A stretch of 64,000 bases of DNA, taken from an uncultured Oscillospiraceae bacterium. Lineage in GTDB: Bacteria; Bacillota; Clostridia; Oscillospirales; Ruminococcaceae. A program made the translations under genes and the position numbers. Under the pieces are notes generated by a model. It was given only the letters and a program-made list of their open reading frames with translations, was not told the origin of the DNA and ran no database searches. Positions 32,985-41,944 of the stretch are shown one piece after another (within the stretch, counting starts at the first letter, position 1; every line of letters begins with the position of its first letter). The DNA is taken from the NCBI GenBank assembly GCA_905197685.1, contig CAJJZS010000001.1, forward strand, positions 186,001 to 250,000, given 5' to 3'.

Positions 32985-33907
32985 TGAAGTTGGATATTAT
33001 CGGAAAAAGAAAATTATTCTTCACAATCTCCATTGTTGCGATGGTTTGTGTTCTGTTGGTTACTGTTTTTATCGGTCCGAAACTGGATATTCAGTTTAAA
33101 GGCGGCTCGATTGCTACCTATTCTTACACAGGAGAGCTTTCTCCCGATGATTTTGATAAAACGGTAGAATCTTTCCTGGGACAGGCAGTCACCGTTCAGC
33201 AGCAGGAAAACAGCGTCACCGGTCAGATGAGCATGGTAGTCAGCCTGACCTCCGACCAGAACCTGACAACCGAAAAACAGTCCGCTTTGTTGGAAGAACT
33301 GCAAAAGACCTATGCAGATAATGAAGTAGAAGCCTCCGATGTCAACAACGTTGACCCTGTGATGGGTAAAGAGTTTTTGAAAAAATGTCTGGTAGCGGTT
33401 ATTTTTGCTTCTGTTATTATGGTTGTTTACATCGGTCTGCGTTTCCGCAAGATTGGCGGCGCTTCCGCAGGTATCGTAGCGGTTATTGCGCTGATTCATG
33501 ATGTTTTGATTGCGTACGGTATTTTTGTGCTGTTGGGCTTTACCATCAATGACAACTTTATTGCGGTTGTATTGACTATTTTGGGTTATTCCATCAACGA
33601 TACCATTGTAATCTACGACCGTATTCGTGAAAACAAACATTACTACGGCAATAAAATGCAGCTGGGCGAGCTGGTAAACATGAGTATCAACCAGTGCCTG
33701 AGAAGAACCGTAACCACCTCTTTAACCACAGTTATGGCGCTGTTGTGTATCTGTGTGGTTGCTGTTTTGATGAATGTTAATTCGATTCTCAGCTTTGCCG
33801 TACCAATGATGGTCGGCGTTATCTCCGGCTTGTATTCTTCTGTATTCCTTTCCGGTTCGATGTGGACCCTGTGGCAGGAAAAGAAAGCAGCCAAAGCAAA
33901 AGCATAA
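32984..33907 (+). CDS. secF: protein translocase subunit SecF
   Basis: The 307-aa partner of SecD has a helix near 13–30, the family motif LDIQFKGGSIATYSYTGE, a short extracytoplasmic domain (to about 130), and five C-terminal helices with TILGYSINDTIVIYDRIRENK near 195–215, which is the SecF core signature in two pieces. Its ATG overlaps the last base of the secD stop, so the pair is translationally coupled. A terminator follows. Confidence 0.95.
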   Translation: MKLDIIGKRKLFFTISIVAMVCVLLVTVFIGPKLDIQFKGGSIATYSYTGELSPDDFDKTVESFLGQAVTVQQQENSVTGQMSMVVSLTSDQNLTTEKQSALLEELQKTYADNEVEASDVNNVDPVMGKEFLKKCLVAVIFASVIMVVYIGLRFRKIGGASAGIVAVIALIHDVLIAYGIFVLLGFTINDNFIAVVLTILGYSINDTIVIYDRIRENKHYYGNKMQLGELVNMSINQCLRRTVTTSLTTVMALLCICVVAVLMNVNSILSFAVPMMVGVISGLYSSVFLSGSMWTLWQEKKAAKAKA

Positions 33908-33919
33908 TTTACAAAAAAC

Positions 33920-33950
33920 AAAGGACGTTCTCGCAAGAGGGCGTCCTTTT
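33920..33950 (+). terminator. intrinsic terminator after secF
   Basis: AAAGGACG and CGTCCTTTT enclose a 14-base region that itself can pair partly. Confidence 0.85.
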
Positions 33951-33993
33951 GCGATTAAACCTGTTTTGAGGAAAAAAGGAGGAAAGAACAAAG

Positions 33994-34521
33994 ATGGCGG
34001 CAGTCAAAAAAATGTTAGGTCGGGCAGATGCCGATTATATCGTTGCGTTGATGCGTTTGATGGAAACGCAAAGTAAGAAAACGATTTCTTTGTGGGCAAC
34101 TTGTTATGCAAAGGAAGTGATGTTACCGATTTATCAAAAGAAAGGCTTGGAAATAAAAGAAATAAAGGCAGCCTTTGACATGGCAGAGGGGTATTTTAAA
34201 AAGGAAAAATCCCTTGCAGAGATGAAATCGGTTTCTAAACAGGTAATAGCGATAGCAAGACAGCAAGATTTGACACCGGCAGCGCAGGCGGCAGCTCGGG
34301 CAATCAGCGCAGCGTTCAGTTCTTTTTCCACACCGACAAGCGCTTTGGGAATGGTATTTTATGCGGCAGCATCCGTCGCTTATGACAGAGAAGGAACAGA
34401 GCAAACGCCCCAACGCTACGAAGAGATTGCAGAACAGGAAGCAAAAAATCTTTATCAAAGATTGCAGGAAATTGCAGTTGAAGGGGAGAAAAAACCGGCA
34501 AAATTAAATTGGAATTGTTAA
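33994..34521 (+). CDS. Imm5-like putative immunity-type protein
   Basis: The 175-aa product is all-helical and Ala-rich in the middle. It has the outline of the Imm5-like putative immunity family: LWATCYAKEVMLPIY near 32–46, an AFDMAEGYFKKE helix, then repeated AARAISAAFSS and YAAASVAYDRE helices. Such proteins are often named for toxin immunity from neighbourhood, but many occur alone and their function is untested. No toxin gene is next to it here. The RBS is AAAGGAGGAAAG. It may be partly transcribed from secDF but follows a terminator. Confidence 0.55.
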   Translation: MAAVKKMLGRADADYIVALMRLMETQSKKTISLWATCYAKEVMLPIYQKKGLEIKEIKAAFDMAEGYFKKEKSLAEMKSVSKQVIAIARQQDLTPAAQAAARAISAAFSSFSTPTSALGMVFYAAASVAYDREGTEQTPQRYEEIAEQEAKNLYQRLQEIAVEGEKKPAKLNWNC

Positions 34522-34534
34522 ATAGGAAAAAGGC

Positions 34535-34563
34535 TTGATAAATTTTCTGAAAAATCGTATCAT
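34535..34563 (+). promoter_or_regulatory. predicted sigma-A promoter for threonine aldolase
   Basis: TTGATA (34535–34540) and TATCAT (34558–34563) have a 17-base spacer. Confidence 0.5.
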
Positions 34564-34624
34564 TTATTTATAAGCTAAAAGAAAGACAAACAGCTCTATT
34601 TTATTAAAAAACGGAGGTAATGGT

Positions 34625-35668
34625 ATGCAGGAAGAGAAAAAATGGATTGACTTGCGGAGCGATACCGTAACACAGCCGACTCAGCAGATGAGAGAAGCGA
34701 TGTACCGCGCTCAGGTGGGCGACGATGTTTATGGGGACGACCCGACAATGAAAGAACTGGAGGAAAAAGCAGCTCGGATGCTTGGAAAAGAAGCGGCTCT
34801 TTTTGTCGCAAGCGGCACGATGGGAAATGCGATTGCCGTTATGAGCCATACGCAAAGAGGAAATGAAATTATCCTTTCGGATACTGCCCATATTGTAGCG
34901 CATGAGGTGGGCGGCGCAGCAATTCTGTCGCAGGCATTTATTCGGACGATCCATTTTGAAAACGGAATTTTTGATGCAGAACAGATTCGAGCTGCCATTC
35001 GAGACAGGGAAAATATCCATTATCCGCGCACAGGGCTTATCTGTGTAGAAGAACCGTTGGCAACCGGAAAAGTGGTTCCGCTGGAAAAACTCAGACAGGT
35101 TTACATGATGGCGCAACAGGAAAAGATTCCGGTTCACCTGGACGGCGCTCGAATTTTTAATGCAGCGACCGCTCTGGGGGTAGACGTCAAAGAAATTGCA
35201 GCCTGTGCCGATTCGGTGATGTTCTGTCTGTCCAAAGGTTTGTGCGCCCCGGTGGGTTCAATACTGGCAGGAAGCAAAGAGTACATTGAGCAAGCCCGCA
35301 GATACCGTAAGCTGTTGGGCGGAGGAATGCGTCAGTGCGGATTTTTGGCAGCAGCAGGTCTGGTTGCGTTGGAGGTCATGACGAAACGCTTACAGGAGGA
35401 CCATGACAATGCGAAATATATGGCGCGCCGTTTGCAAAAAATAAAAGGTATTAGCTTAGACATGGATTCGGTAGAAATTAACATGGTATTTTTCCGCATA
35501 GATGCTCCCGAACAAGTGATTCAAACACTGCCGGAGAAGATGTTAGAGGCAGGAATAAAGATTAACGGAATAGAAGACGGAGAATTTCGTTTTGTCACTA
35601 CCAACGATACTTCACGGGCAGATATTGACCGTGCTGTGGATGTGTTGGAGGCAATTCTCAACGCATAA
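34625..35668 (+). CDS. ltaE: low-specificity L-threonine aldolase
   Basis: The PLP enzyme splits L-threonine or allo-threonine into glycine and acetaldehyde. The 347-aa product shows IDLRSDTVTQPTQQMREAM at the N terminus, GDDVYGDDPTM near 35, ASGTMGNAIA near 60, HLDGARIFNA near 175 and the PLP Lys in MFCLSKGLCAPVGS near 205. The length and motifs fit LtaE/GLY1. The RBS is ACGGAGG. It is monocistronic with its own promoter and terminator. Confidence 0.94.
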   Translation: MQEEKKWIDLRSDTVTQPTQQMREAMYRAQVGDDVYGDDPTMKELEEKAARMLGKEAALFVASGTMGNAIAVMSHTQRGNEIILSDTAHIVAHEVGGAAILSQAFIRTIHFENGIFDAEQIRAAIRDRENIHYPRTGLICVEEPLATGKVVPLEKLRQVYMMAQQEKIPVHLDGARIFNAATALGVDVKEIAACADSVMFCLSKGLCAPVGSILAGSKEYIEQARRYRKLLGGGMRQCGFLAAAGLVALEVMTKRLQEDHDNAKYMARRLQKIKGISLDMDSVEINMVFFRIDAPEQVIQTLPEKMLEAGIKINGIEDGEFRFVTTNDTSRADIDRAVDVLEAILNA

Positions 35669-35672
35669 ATTG

Positions 35673-35708
35673 ATCCCTCTTGAGAAAAATTCTCAAGAGG
35701 GATTTTTT
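35673..35708 (+). terminator. intrinsic terminator
   Basis: ATCCCTCTTGAGAA and its exact complement enclose AAA and are followed by six T. Confidence 0.92.
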
Positions 35709-35719
35709 GTCTGAAGGAC

Positions 35720-35748
35720 TTGAATTGATAAATATAATATGATAGGAT
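35720..35748 (+). promoter_or_regulatory. predicted sigma-A promoter for lipoprotein gene
   Basis: TTGAAT (35720–35725) and TAGGAT (35743–35748) have a 17-base spacer. Confidence 0.45.
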
Positions 35749-35790
35749 AAGGAAAACAGGGCGTTAAATAAAATGAACGGAGGGAAAAGA

Positions 35791-36717
35791 ATGATAAAAC
35801 AGAAATTTGCTGTTTTGTGCGCGATTGTTTTTCTTTTGACAGGGTGTGGACAAGAGCAGAAAGAGCCGTTTTTGCCACAGGAGGAAATTTTATATGGGGA
35901 ATGGCAGGGGGAAGATTACTATATTCTTTCGCAAAGTACAGAGGGCGGAATTTGCCAAATTGATTGCTATGATAAAAATTTACTTCCCAAAACAACAGTT
36001 CAGGCAGAAAGTTGGGGAGAACTTGCAGACCATATTCCGCAAGGGTGGATGATTCAGGATTTATATGAAAATACATGGTTTTCTAAACAAGGGAAAATAG
36101 AAAAAAGCGAGAATATGGGAGCGCGAGTGAGCCGGACACCAAACGGAGAAATGCTGGCATACACTTTGCCGGACAAAACCGGATTTGCGGTACTGTGCAA
36201 AGGACAGGAGAAACAATATCAAATGGAATTTGTAACCGATCTTGTTTGTACAGATGACAGTACTGTCTGGATAAATCGCTTCGATAAAGCGAATCAAAAT
36301 ACAAGTGTTTTTGTAAATCTTGAGACAGGAGAAATCATTTCGGAAAAAAAGGGAGCGTATACGGTAGAACGCTGCGGCAATGCAGCAGTATTGCGTCCCT
36401 CGATTGTTTTGGGGACGGGGGAAGAATCTGCGTGGCTGTTTGACCCTCAAAAGCAGGAATGGACGAAATTGGATTTTATAAACAGTTCGGAAAGTTCGAG
36501 CATCCGTTTTAGCTGTAACGGAAATTATGCAGTTGCCGCAAACACAGAACAGGCGCAAATTATTTGTTACAAAACGAAGGACGGTTCCGAGATTGCTTCT
36601 TTTCCGATGGAAGAGGGTTACGATCTTTATCAAAACAGCAAGGTTCATACCGTTTCGTATAACGGGAAAGCAGTGCTGATTGAAGAATCGGGAATCATTC
36701 GACGAATGGAGCGATAA
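35791..36717 (+). CDS. putative lipoprotein with beta-propeller-like body
   Basis: The 308-aa product has a short signal peptide ending in the lipobox LTGC (Cys about 19). The mature part is made of beta strands with repeating patterns such as SEKKGAYTVERCGNAAVL and SIRFSCNGNYAVAANTE, then GSEIASFPMEEGYDLYQNSKVHTV shortened here by family, which look like blades of a small propeller. No catalytic motif is evident. I chose the ATG at 35791, with GGAGGG upstream, over one at 35773. Function unknown; it is a single gene. Confidence 0.7.
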   Translation: MIKQKFAVLCAIVFLLTGCGQEQKEPFLPQEEILYGEWQGEDYYILSQSTEGGICQIDCYDKNLLPKTTVQAESWGELADHIPQGWMIQDLYENTWFSKQGKIEKSENMGARVSRTPNGEMLAYTLPDKTGFAVLCKGQEKQYQMEFVTDLVCTDDSTVWINRFDKANQNTSVFVNLETGEIISEKKGAYTVERCGNAAVLRPSIVLGTGEESAWLFDPQKQEWTKLDFINSSESSSIRFSCNGNYAVAANTEQAQIICYKTKDGSEIASFPMEEGYDLYQNSKVHTVSYNGKAVLIEESGIIRRMER

Positions 36718-36752
36718 AAAAACAGGAGAACAAAAGTTCTCCTGTTTTTTTA
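36716..36752. terminator. bidirectional intrinsic terminator
   Basis: AAAAAACAGGAGAAC and its complement enclose AAAA between convergent genes. Confidence 0.92.
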
Positions 36753-36758
36753 AGAAAG

Positions 36759-38087
36759 TTATAACGGATTGCCGATGTCGGAAATTTGCTTTTGGAGCTT
36801 TTCAAACTCCTGTTCCTTTTCTTCGTTGTACAGCGGAGCATTTGCCTGTTTTTCCAAAAGCTCTACAGTTTCTTTCGCTGTTTGAACATCTTCTTTTTCA
36901 ACCGGATGCGGGCTGTATCTTGCTTTGATATAAACCTGACGCAGAGAAGCAAGCGAAGGACGGCTTGCCGGGGGCAGAGATTTCAACGCAAGCTGCTCTA
37001 CCGACTGACTGGTTTCCGAATCGGAAAGAATCAATCCCATATGAATACAGGTACGCAGAAATTTTCGATAGTAAAAGCGTACCGCTGCCCGAGGTTCTTT
37101 TGGAGGGAACAAATCTTTCGGAGCAGATTCAGAAGAAAGGTTATCGGGGGCAGCGCCCGCAGCGGCGCGGCGTTCTCTGCCAAAGCTGCCCTGTCTGCCA
37201 ACGGGGTGTTTTTTCAGGCGTTTTATCAACAAAACAGTCAAGGCGACAACAATGACAATCAACGCGATGATGACAACATATTTCAGATGTTCCGGATTGG
37301 ACGGGTCAAAAGGGGTGGACATAAATTCGTTGAATCCACCGCCGCCTCCAATAAGGTTTCGTAAATTTTGGTCAATGCGTCGGGAAAATGCCTGAAGTTG
37401 TTCGGCAGGAATCAAGCTGATAATCAGACTGAAAATGCCGCCGATTAACATCATCAGCAAAAGAAGAATCGGTTTGATTATAAAGTTGTAAATCCCTTGA
37501 ATCAACATTCCCAATAGGGACAAAAAGGCTTTAGAAGAAAACAGAATGGAAATGAGAATGACGCTTCCCGAACAGAGAAGGGTTGCTTTTTTATATTTTT
37601 TCTGTTTCCATACCGAAGGACTGTGTCGCAGTCCCTGTGTCAAAACCATATCGCTGCTGACAAAAATGATGACAAAAGGAATCAGATGGGAAATCGAGTC
37701 CATATCATTCATCGGCAGGACGATAAAGGTAAGAATCAGGGCGATAAAGCCGCATACTGTCAAAAATTTTACCTGCTGCTCGTATGAAACAGAAAATCGT
37801 TTGAGAACAACAGCGGCGATAATATAGGCGCAAGAGATGGCAAGAAATAAAAAGGTGAATTTTCCTTCGGCTCCCAAAAAAGCCAGCGGAAGCAGGAAAA
37901 GAGGAAAGAAACGCTTCATTTCTCCCGATTCACTCAATTTCATCGCGCCTGCGCCGACCAACGCTAAAAGAAAGATGGGAAAGTAGTGAAGGTATAAACC
38001 GTCAAATCCAAATCCGAAAATTGCGCTGGCAGCAAAAAAGAAGAAAGAAAGGTCGGACAATACTTTAAAAAAGAAGAAAAAACTCAT
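36759..38087 (-). CDS. multi-pass membrane protein with DUF4129 C-terminal domain
   Basis: The 442-aa product has about eight hydrophobic segments (residues 1–230 and 270–290) and a cytoplasmic C-terminal domain beginning RAAVRFYYRKFLRTCIHMGL and containing SVEQLALKSLPP and QVYIKARYSPHPV, the DUF4129 pattern. In other genomes DUF4129 is fused to a transglutaminase domain and encoded with MoxR and DUF58 proteins; no transglutaminase is visible here. Its start overlaps the DUF58 stop (ATGA), so the three genes form one operon. Function unknown. Confidence 0.8.
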   Translation of the reverse strand: MSFFFFFKVLSDLSFFFFAASAIFGFGFDGLYLHYFPIFLLALVGAGAMKLSESGEMKRFFPLFLLPLAFLGAEGKFTFLFLAISCAYIIAAVVLKRFSVSYEQQVKFLTVCGFIALILTFIVLPMNDMDSISHLIPFVIIFVSSDMVLTQGLRHSPSVWKQKKYKKATLLCSGSVILISILFSSKAFLSLLGMLIQGIYNFIIKPILLLLMMLIGGIFSLIISLIPAEQLQAFSRRIDQNLRNLIGGGGGFNEFMSTPFDPSNPEHLKYVVIIALIVIVVALTVLLIKRLKKHPVGRQGSFGRERRAAAGAAPDNLSSESAPKDLFPPKEPRAAVRFYYRKFLRTCIHMGLILSDSETSQSVEQLALKSLPPASRPSLASLRQVYIKARYSPHPVEKEDVQTAKETVELLEKQANAPLYNEEKEQEFEKLQKQISDIGNPL

Positions 38088-39214
38088 ACCGCTTCCTCCT
38101 TTTGCTCAGAATCAGATGTTTGGAAAGAATCGGGGGTAAGCACAATCACTTGGGCGACGGTGCTTTCCTGCAAGCGATGCAGACTTTCTTCCCAGGACGG
38201 GTCAACCTTTGGTGTGATGATGATAAAGTGTTTTCCGGTTTGGATAGAACGGCAGGCGCGGCTGAGGGTGGCATTAAAATATTCCGCAGACTGTGGCAAG
38301 GCTCTGCCTAAAATCTCCATGACTCGGAAAAAGTGACGGTTGCCGATACCCTGATCGACCGAGCACAGCGAACCGATAGGACCGAGAGTGATAGCATTGG
38401 TGGAAAAACCGTACTTCATCTGTTTGCTTTCCAGAACTTCGCAGACACCCCTTGCCAAAGAAAAACAGGTTTCAACGCCTTCGTCCTCCGATTCAAAGGA
38501 ATTGGGGACAGACTGTACATTGACAAGCACTTCAACGCAGTAGTCGATGGTATGGTCATATTCCTTTACCATCATTTTTCCCATACGCGCGCTTTGCGTC
38601 CAGCTGATGTCCCGCATCGGTTCTCTGCCGGTATATTCGGAAAAACCGACGGTGAGCATGGGGTCATCGAATAAAAATCGCCGAACTGAGATATTTCCCA
38701 GGAAATCGCCGAGCAGATGGTCCAGATTCGGATAGGAAATTCGCTCGGGCATAACGATAATTTCTTTATGAACCTTAAATTTGTTGCAGTTATCGCGGAT
38801 TCCCAGAAAATCTCCGCCGTACAGGGTTGCGTCCTGAAGCAGATACCTGCCGCGTTTGGGCAGAGAAACATCGACAGAACGATAAAAAGCCTGATTGGGC
38901 ATTAGATAAAAGGTGGAATGAAGGCGGGTCAGACACAATTCGGGGGAAAGATTGCTGTGCATTCGGTCAACCACAATATCCTCATCGTGGGGGAATTGCA
39001 GTTGGTCGGGGAAATTTTCTACCATTTCCAGATAGGAAAGAAACCAGAATTTGTAATGCCCGATTTTTGTGGTGATGGTAAATTCCTCGTTCGGTTCTAA
39101 CAGCGATTGAGAAACCTGCGCATCGTAAGTTATTTTATCCATTCCCTTATATATGGAATAAACCTCTGCCGCAATCAAAACAGCAAGAAAGAACAACAGT
39201 AAAAACAGCATCAA
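38084..39214 (-). CDS. DUF58 domain-containing protein
   Basis: The 376-aa product has one N-terminal membrane helix (about 2–22) and an Ig-like extracytoplasmic or peripheral part, then the DUF58 core with GREPMRDISWTQSARMG near 200 and EYDHTIDYCVEV near 220. DUF58 proteins are related to von Willebrand type A folds and travel with MoxR ATPases. The role may be in envelope protein assembly, but this is inference. The stop is TGA, overlapping the next start. Confidence 0.88.
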   Translation of the reverse strand: MMLFLLLFFLAVLIAAEVYSIYKGMDKITYDAQVSQSLLEPNEEFTITTKIGHYKFWFLSYLEMVENFPDQLQFPHDEDIVVDRMHSNLSPELCLTRLHSTFYLMPNQAFYRSVDVSLPKRGRYLLQDATLYGGDFLGIRDNCNKFKVHKEIIVMPERISYPNLDHLLGDFLGNISVRRFLFDDPMLTVGFSEYTGREPMRDISWTQSARMGKMMVKEYDHTIDYCVEVLVNVQSVPNSFESEDEGVETCFSLARGVCEVLESKQMKYGFSTNAITLGPIGSLCSVDQGIGNRHFFRVMEILGRALPQSAEYFNATLSRACRSIQTGKHFIIITPKVDPSWEESLHRLQESTVAQVIVLTPDSFQTSDSEQKEEAV

Positions 39215-39250
39215 AATCCCTCCTTTCGTTTTATCAGAATTCAGAACGAA

Positions 39251-40201
39251 TTAGGAGTGAACTTTTTCCAGCGGAGCAGGAATCTGAGAAAGCATTTTTT
39301 CTAAGTATTCTTCCATATCTCCGGTGCGGGTGGTTGCTCCGACCGAGATGCGGTGCGCCAGAACAAAAGGAACCAGATAACGCACATCTTCGGGCAGAAC
39401 ATAATCTCTGCCGTTTAAGGCAGCGGTTGTCTGCGCAGCTTTGTACAGGGCGATTGTGCCGCGGGTAGAAACGCCCAGCATAAACTGCTGTTCACTTCTT
39501 GTTTTGGCGACAATATCCATAATGTATCCCGCAACATCATCGGAAACGGTAATTTGCGGAATCATCTCTTTCATTTGGTTGATTTCTTCCATAGAAACAA
39601 CACATTCCAGTTCTTCCACCAGTTGTACGGAAGGACGGCGGCGCATAACGGCGATTTCTTCGTCGCGGTTCATATATCCTAATTTGAGTTTCATAAAGAA
39701 GCGGTCAATCTGCGCTTCGGGCAGAGGAAAAGTTCCGTAGGATTCCAGAGGGTTTTGTGTTGCCATAACCATAAAAGGTTCATCCAAACGGCTGGTTGTT
39801 CCGTCTACCGAGATTTGACGCTCTTCCATCGCTTCCAGCAAGCTGGACTGGGTGCGGGGAGTAGCGCGGTTGATTTCATCGGCAAGAATGATATTGGAGA
39901 ACAAAGGACCTTTCCGGAACTGAAATTCACCGCTTTTCTGATTGTAAAAATTGATGCCTGTCAAGTCGGAAGGGAGAAGGTCGGGAGTAAACTGGATTCT
40001 GCGAAAATCTCCGCCGATTGTTTTGGCAAAAGCGCGCAGAAGCATCGTTTTGCCGGTTCCGGGAACATCTTCCAACAGAACATGACCGGAGCATAAGAAG
40101 GAGGTGAATACAAGGGTGATTGCTTCATCTTTGCCCACGATGACACGACCGCAATTTTTTAAAACCTTTTCTTTACAGTTGGTGAATACAGAAACATCCA
40201 T
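39251..40201 (-). CDS. MoxR-family AAA+ ATPase
   Basis: The 316-aa product has the MoxR layout: LLEDVPGTGKTMLLRAFA (Walker A) near 40, RIQFTPDLLPSDLTG near 68, Walker B IILADEINRATPRTQSSLLE in two motifs near 100, MATQNPLE near 145 and the sensor Arg region. MoxR ATPases are chaperones that load metals or remodel vWA-type partners, here probably the DUF58 protein encoded next. The ATG at 40201 has AAGAAGG upstream. It is the first gene of the operon. Confidence 0.93.
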   Translation of the reverse strand: MDVSVFTNCKEKVLKNCGRVIVGKDEAITLVFTSFLCSGHVLLEDVPGTGKTMLLRAFAKTIGGDFRRIQFTPDLLPSDLTGINFYNQKSGEFQFRKGPLFSNIILADEINRATPRTQSSLLEAMEERQISVDGTTSRLDEPFMVMATQNPLESYGTFPLPEAQIDRFFMKLKLGYMNRDEEIAVMRRRPSVQLVEELECVVSMEEINQMKEMIPQITVSDDVAGYIMDIVAKTRSEQQFMLGVSTRGTIALYKAAQTTAALNGRDYVLPEDVRYLVPFVLAHRISVGATTRTGDMEEYLEKMLSQIPAPLEKVHS

Positions 40202-40345
40202 AAAAAAGCCTTCTTTCTGATAGGTTGTTGTTTTTAGAATCGGAAATTGAAGATAGTTTAACATAAAGGAAAGTCTTTTTCAATAGATTGTAAAAATATT
40301 CTATATTTTGTACATGGTCTGCAAAAAAAAAGGTACAATATGCAC

Positions 40346-40382
40346 AAAAGTGTGAATCACCAAACGGAGATTCACACTTTTT
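40346..40382 (-). terminator. intrinsic terminator after glycosyltransferase
   Basis: AAAAGTGTGAATC and its complement enclose 10 bases; on the minus strand it follows the glycosyltransferase stop at 40392. Confidence 0.85.
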
Positions 40383-40391
40383 ACAGAACAT

Positions 40392-41621
40392 TTATTTTCT
40401 TCTGATTTTAGACGGAAGGATTCCGGAAAGATGGAGCAGAGGCGCTTTTTTTGGAGGAACGGTTTTGTAAATTCCATAATATACTGTTTGGATATAATTG
40501 GCAAGATTTTGCGCTCCGGAATTTTTTACCGACTGAATGACCGAAGCTTTTAATGCGGACAGCTCTTCCGGCGACATATCTCGCAGCTGACGCAGGCGTT
40601 CGCCCATCTCTTTGGCATCGCGGAACATATATCCGTTTACACCGTCCCGAACCTGGTCGGCGTTTAGTTCGTCATACAGCTGAAGCACAGGCAGACCGCC
40701 CGCCATGCCTTCCAACATGGAAATAGAGTTAGTGTCGGACAGGGAAGCGGTGACATAAATGTCACAGGTGTGGATATAGGGAGGTAAATCCGGGTGCATT
40801 ACCTTTCCGGTAAATATAACGGTGTCGGTAATGTTCAGCTGCTGCGCCAAAGCTTCCAATTTTGGCTTTTCGGGACCGTCGCCGATGATGAGCAGATACA
40901 TATTATCCTGCGGCTTCATTTCCTTTGCCCAGAATTGCAGCAGAACATCGACGCTTTTTTCCTGTCCCAATCTGCCCACAAAGCAGGCAACGGTGGCGTC
41001 GGAAGGAATATGAAATTGTTTGCGGATTGCGTCCCTCTGCTCCGGCGTAGAGGTGCTTGGCGCAAAGGCGTCCAGCTCCACCGGATTTGGGATAACCTCT
41101 ACCTTTTTGTCGCTGCCGATTTCTGCCGTGTATTCCTGACACTTTTTGGAAGGTCCGGTGATTGCATCGGCGCATTTCGGAAAGATACGGAAGTAGCGGT
41201 GAGAGAGCTTGGTTGTCAGCGGAACAAGAGGTTTGGGCGCAATATAGTAGATGTAATCGTCGTACATGGTGTGCAGTGTATATACAATCGGGACGTGCAG
41301 AATCTTTGCGATTGCAATTCCGCTGAGTCCGATACTGAATTCATTGTGAATATGGATAATATCCGGGGCAAATTCTTTTAAATAATGCAGTCTGGCGCGG
41401 CTGACAGGGAAAGCCAAATCCAACCCGTAAATCCGTTTGAGATTGTGCGCGGGACAATGCAGCACATCGTCCTTGATGTAGTGTCGGCGGGTTTTAGAGT
41501 CGGCGGTGACAATCAACACAGTATGTCCAAGCGATTCCAAACCTTCCTTTAAGATTTTGATATGTGTTACTACGCCGTTGATTTGCGGCAGATAGGTTTC
41601 TGTAAAAATTGCGATACGCAT
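40392..41621 (-). CDS. glycosyltransferase family 4, diacylglycerol glucosyltransferase-like
   Basis: The 409-aa GT-B enzyme begins MRIAIFTETYLPQINGVV, the typical start of this group, where the Gly-Val loop binds the acceptor. Further motifs are HIHNEFSIGLSG near 95, VGRLGQEKSVDVLL near 215 and the nucleotide-sugar EX7E region SLSDTNSISMLEGMAGGLPV near 310. Close relatives put glucose on diacylglycerol or build glycolipids at the membrane. The ATG at 41621 has GGAGG 6 bases upstream. It is monocistronic. Confidence 0.88.
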   Translation of the reverse strand: MRIAIFTETYLPQINGVVTHIKILKEGLESLGHTVLIVTADSKTRRHYIKDDVLHCPAHNLKRIYGLDLAFPVSRARLHYLKEFAPDIIHIHNEFSIGLSGIAIAKILHVPIVYTLHTMYDDYIYYIAPKPLVPLTTKLSHRYFRIFPKCADAITGPSKKCQEYTAEIGSDKKVEVIPNPVELDAFAPSTSTPEQRDAIRKQFHIPSDATVACFVGRLGQEKSVDVLLQFWAKEMKPQDNMYLLIIGDGPEKPKLEALAQQLNITDTVIFTGKVMHPDLPPYIHTCDIYVTASLSDTNSISMLEGMAGGLPVLQLYDELNADQVRDGVNGYMFRDAKEMGERLRQLRDMSPEELSALKASVIQSVKNSGAQNLANYIQTVYYGIYKTVPPKKAPLLHLSGILPSKIRRK

Positions 41622-41944
41622 AGTCATCCTCCAATAAAAAAGACTTCTGTCAATATTAAAGTATAGGGCAAATGTCCATAAAAAGCAATCCAAAATTTGT
41701 TATTTCCGACGATTTATGCAGATAAATCAAAAATAAAGGAATCTGTTATTAAAACGGAGCAGAATTGCAACAGACTTCACAATTTTCGTCAAAATATTTT
41801 TCTTAATCTATATGATTTTAGTATATTATGAAAGAAGCCGCGCAAGACTACTGGACATTCGGGAATATCCCATATATAATAAGGGGGTAAATCAAAAACA
41901 AAAACATAACCGAATCAACAAAGATTCAGACAGGAGAAAATAAG
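41622..41944. other. intergenic region upstream of redox operon
   Basis: These 323 AT-rich bases separate two divergent genes. A TATATT-like -10 lies near 41820 but no -35 stands out. The segment AATAAGGGGGTAAATC near 41877 precedes the tlpA leader. I see no gene. Confidence 0.5.
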
